Shown here piece by piece: positions 5,818 to 6,592 of a DNA stretch of 6,592 bases. Origin of the DNA: Gammaproteobacteria bacterium RBG_16_37_9 (GTDB taxonomy: Bacteria; Pseudomonadota; Gammaproteobacteria; UBA9339); assembly GCA_001801345.1 (NCBI GenBank), contig MGXJ01000024.1:1-6592 (forward strand), read 5' to 3'. Made by a program: the position numbers and the translations under genes. The notes beneath the pieces are model-generated. The model made no database searches, had not been told where the DNA came from, and worked only from the letters and a program-made list of their open reading frames with translations. Position 1 is the first letter of the stretch; every line of letters starts with the position of its first letter.

Positions 5818-6411
5818 ATGCGAAACCAAAATTTAGTGCCAATGGTTGTTGAACAAACTGCTCGTGGTGAAAGGGCGTATGATATTTATTCAAGGTTATT
5901 GAAGGAGAGGGTGATATTTATGGTGGGTGAAGTTGAGCCACATATGGCCAATTTGATTATTGCTCAAATGCTGTTTTTAGAGTCAGAAAACCCTGATAAA
6001 GAGATTTCACTTTATATCAATTCTCCTGGTGGTGTTGTTACTGCTGGTTTGGCTATTTATGATACGATGCAATTTATAAAGCCAGATGTTAGCACATTAT
6101 GTCTTGGCCATGCTGCAAGCGCTGCAGCGTTATTATTAGCATCAGGAGCCCACGGTAAGCGTTTTTGTTTGCCCCATGCGACTGTGATGATTCACCAAGT
6201 GATTGGCGGATATCAGGGACAAGCAAGTGATATTGAAATTCATGCTCGTGAAACCTTAAGGGTTAGCCAACAGGTCAATGAAATTTTATCTCGTCATACT
6301 GGCAAATCAGTTGATCGCATCAAGAAAGATGTCGATCGTGATAATTTCATGGCTCCGAAAGAGGCTATTGAATATGGAATTGTTGACGGCATTTTAGATA
6401 GGCGAAAATAA
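5818..6411 (+). CDS. clpP: ATP-dependent Clp protease, proteolytic subunit ClpP
   Basis: ClpP forms a tetradecameric serine peptidase chamber in the cytoplasm and degrades proteins unfolded by ClpX or ClpA. The 197 residues have the expected length. The catalytic triad Ser101 (in GHAASAAALLL), His126 (in MIHQ) and Asp175 (in DRDNFM) has the spacing known from E. coli ClpP (25 and 49 residues). Other hallmarks are YINSPGG (66-72), IKPDVST (87-93) and GGYQGQASDIEIHARE (130-145). Homology to the mature enzyme begins at LVPMVVEQT (residue 6), so any propeptide is only about five residues. A Shine-Dalgarno (GAGAGGA, 5803-5809) lies inside the end of tig, indicating coupling. Unusually, the residues after the nucleophile are Ala-Ala where most ClpPs have Met-Gly, and His replaces Gln in the usual GQAAS. 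clpX does not follow. Confidence 0.97.
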   Translation: MRNQNLVPMVVEQTARGERAYDIYSRLLKERVIFMVGEVEPHMANLIIAQMLFLESENPDKEISLYINSPGGVVTAGLAIYDTMQFIKPDVSTLCLGHAASAAALLLASGAHGKRFCLPHATVMIHQVIGGYQGQASDIEIHARETLRVSQQVNEILSRHTGKSVDRIKKDVDRDNFMAPKEAIEYGIVDGILDRRK

Positions 6412-6455
6412 ATTAGTATTCTGCTGCTTAGATCCTCTCCTTCAACATGTCCAAT

Positions 6456-6592
6456 CTACGGAGATGGTTCTGTAGGAGGATTAGGACGTACTATTTTTTC
6501 GACAACTTGTTTTCTCTCTCTATCGAGCTCGTGCTCCCAAGGAGTTGCAGCTATATCTTTTGCTTGTGCTTTCCGAGCATCTTCTAGTCTTT
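6456..6592 (-). CDS. C-terminal end of an unrecognised, highly charged protein, 5' part beyond the window
   Basis: On the minus strand a frame enters from the right edge and runs 45 codons to TAG (6458-6456). The visible part is rich in Glu, Lys, Arg and Ala (DARKAQAKDIAATPWEHELD, then DRERKQVVEKIVR) and ends in a Pro-rich tail PNPPTEPSP. The charge pattern suggests helix, perhaps coiled coil. I do not recognise the family. It converges on clpP with 44 bp between the two stops, and no clear bidirectional terminator is visible there. Its position is where clpX is expected in the common tig-clpP-clpX order. Confidence 0.5.
   Translation of the reverse strand, partial: RLEDARKAQAKDIAATPWEHELDRERKQVVEKIVRPNPPTEPSP

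Noticed and set aside
5563..5829. 88-codon minus-strand frame at the tig-clpP junction
   Set aside because: It is the antisense shadow of the tig C-terminus; its Phe/Leu/Ile-rich composition comes from complemented Lys/Glu codons.

Overview
The window looks like chromosome from an AT-rich gammaproteobacterium. The basis is a tRNA-Leu(UAG)-tig-clpP block, a Pro-Arg-His tRNA run and the character of the ClpP and trigger factor proteins. A Legionellales-type host (Legionella, Coxiella, Berkiella and relatives) is my best guess. It is an inference from gene order and composition, not from any search.

Layout from left to right: positions 1-1018 hold the 5' three quarters of a DDE transposase gene on the minus strand, cut by the window edge. 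A minus-strand tRNA operon follows, read from right to left as tRNA-Pro(UGG) 3603-3527, tRNA-Arg(UCU) 3319-3243 and tRNA-His(GUG) 1242-1166. It has a strong sigma70-type promoter at 3626-3654. Between Arg and His lies about 2 kb of foreign-looking DNA bounded by a perfect 47-bp direct repeat of the 3' part of tRNA-Arg (1253-1299 and 3243-3289). This is the pattern left by a tyrosine-recombinase element that integrated into the tRNA gene and restored its 3' end. The element is small and decayed and has no intact integrase. It carries a 111-residue protein of unknown function, a divergently transcribed 172-residue exported protein with its own promoter, an untranslatable gene fragment, an 18-bp motif repeated near both ends, and a palindrome-rich noncoding stretch at 1452-1619. 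A second, smaller insertion with two strong hairpins sits between tRNA-Pro and tRNA-Arg. It is flanked by a 12-bp repeat of the tRNA-Arg 5' end.

Right of the tRNA operon, on the plus strand, are a small integral membrane protein of the DUF6580 type, tRNA-Leu(UAG), tig (trigger factor) and clpP (the peptidase subunit of the Clp protease). tRNA-Leu, tig and clpP are so close that they probably share a transcript: 28 nt separate tRNA-Leu from tig and 3 nt separate tig from clpP. The two proteins belong to protein quality control: Tig receives nascent chains at the ribosome, and ClpP degrades substrates delivered by ClpX or ClpA. The expected clpX does not follow clpP. Instead the 3' end of an unrecognised convergent gene starts 44 bp downstream, so the usual tig-clpP-clpX order is interrupted here.

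The most interesting part is the tRNA-Arg island with its nested traces of insertion. I do not see a complete new defence or mobility system in the window.
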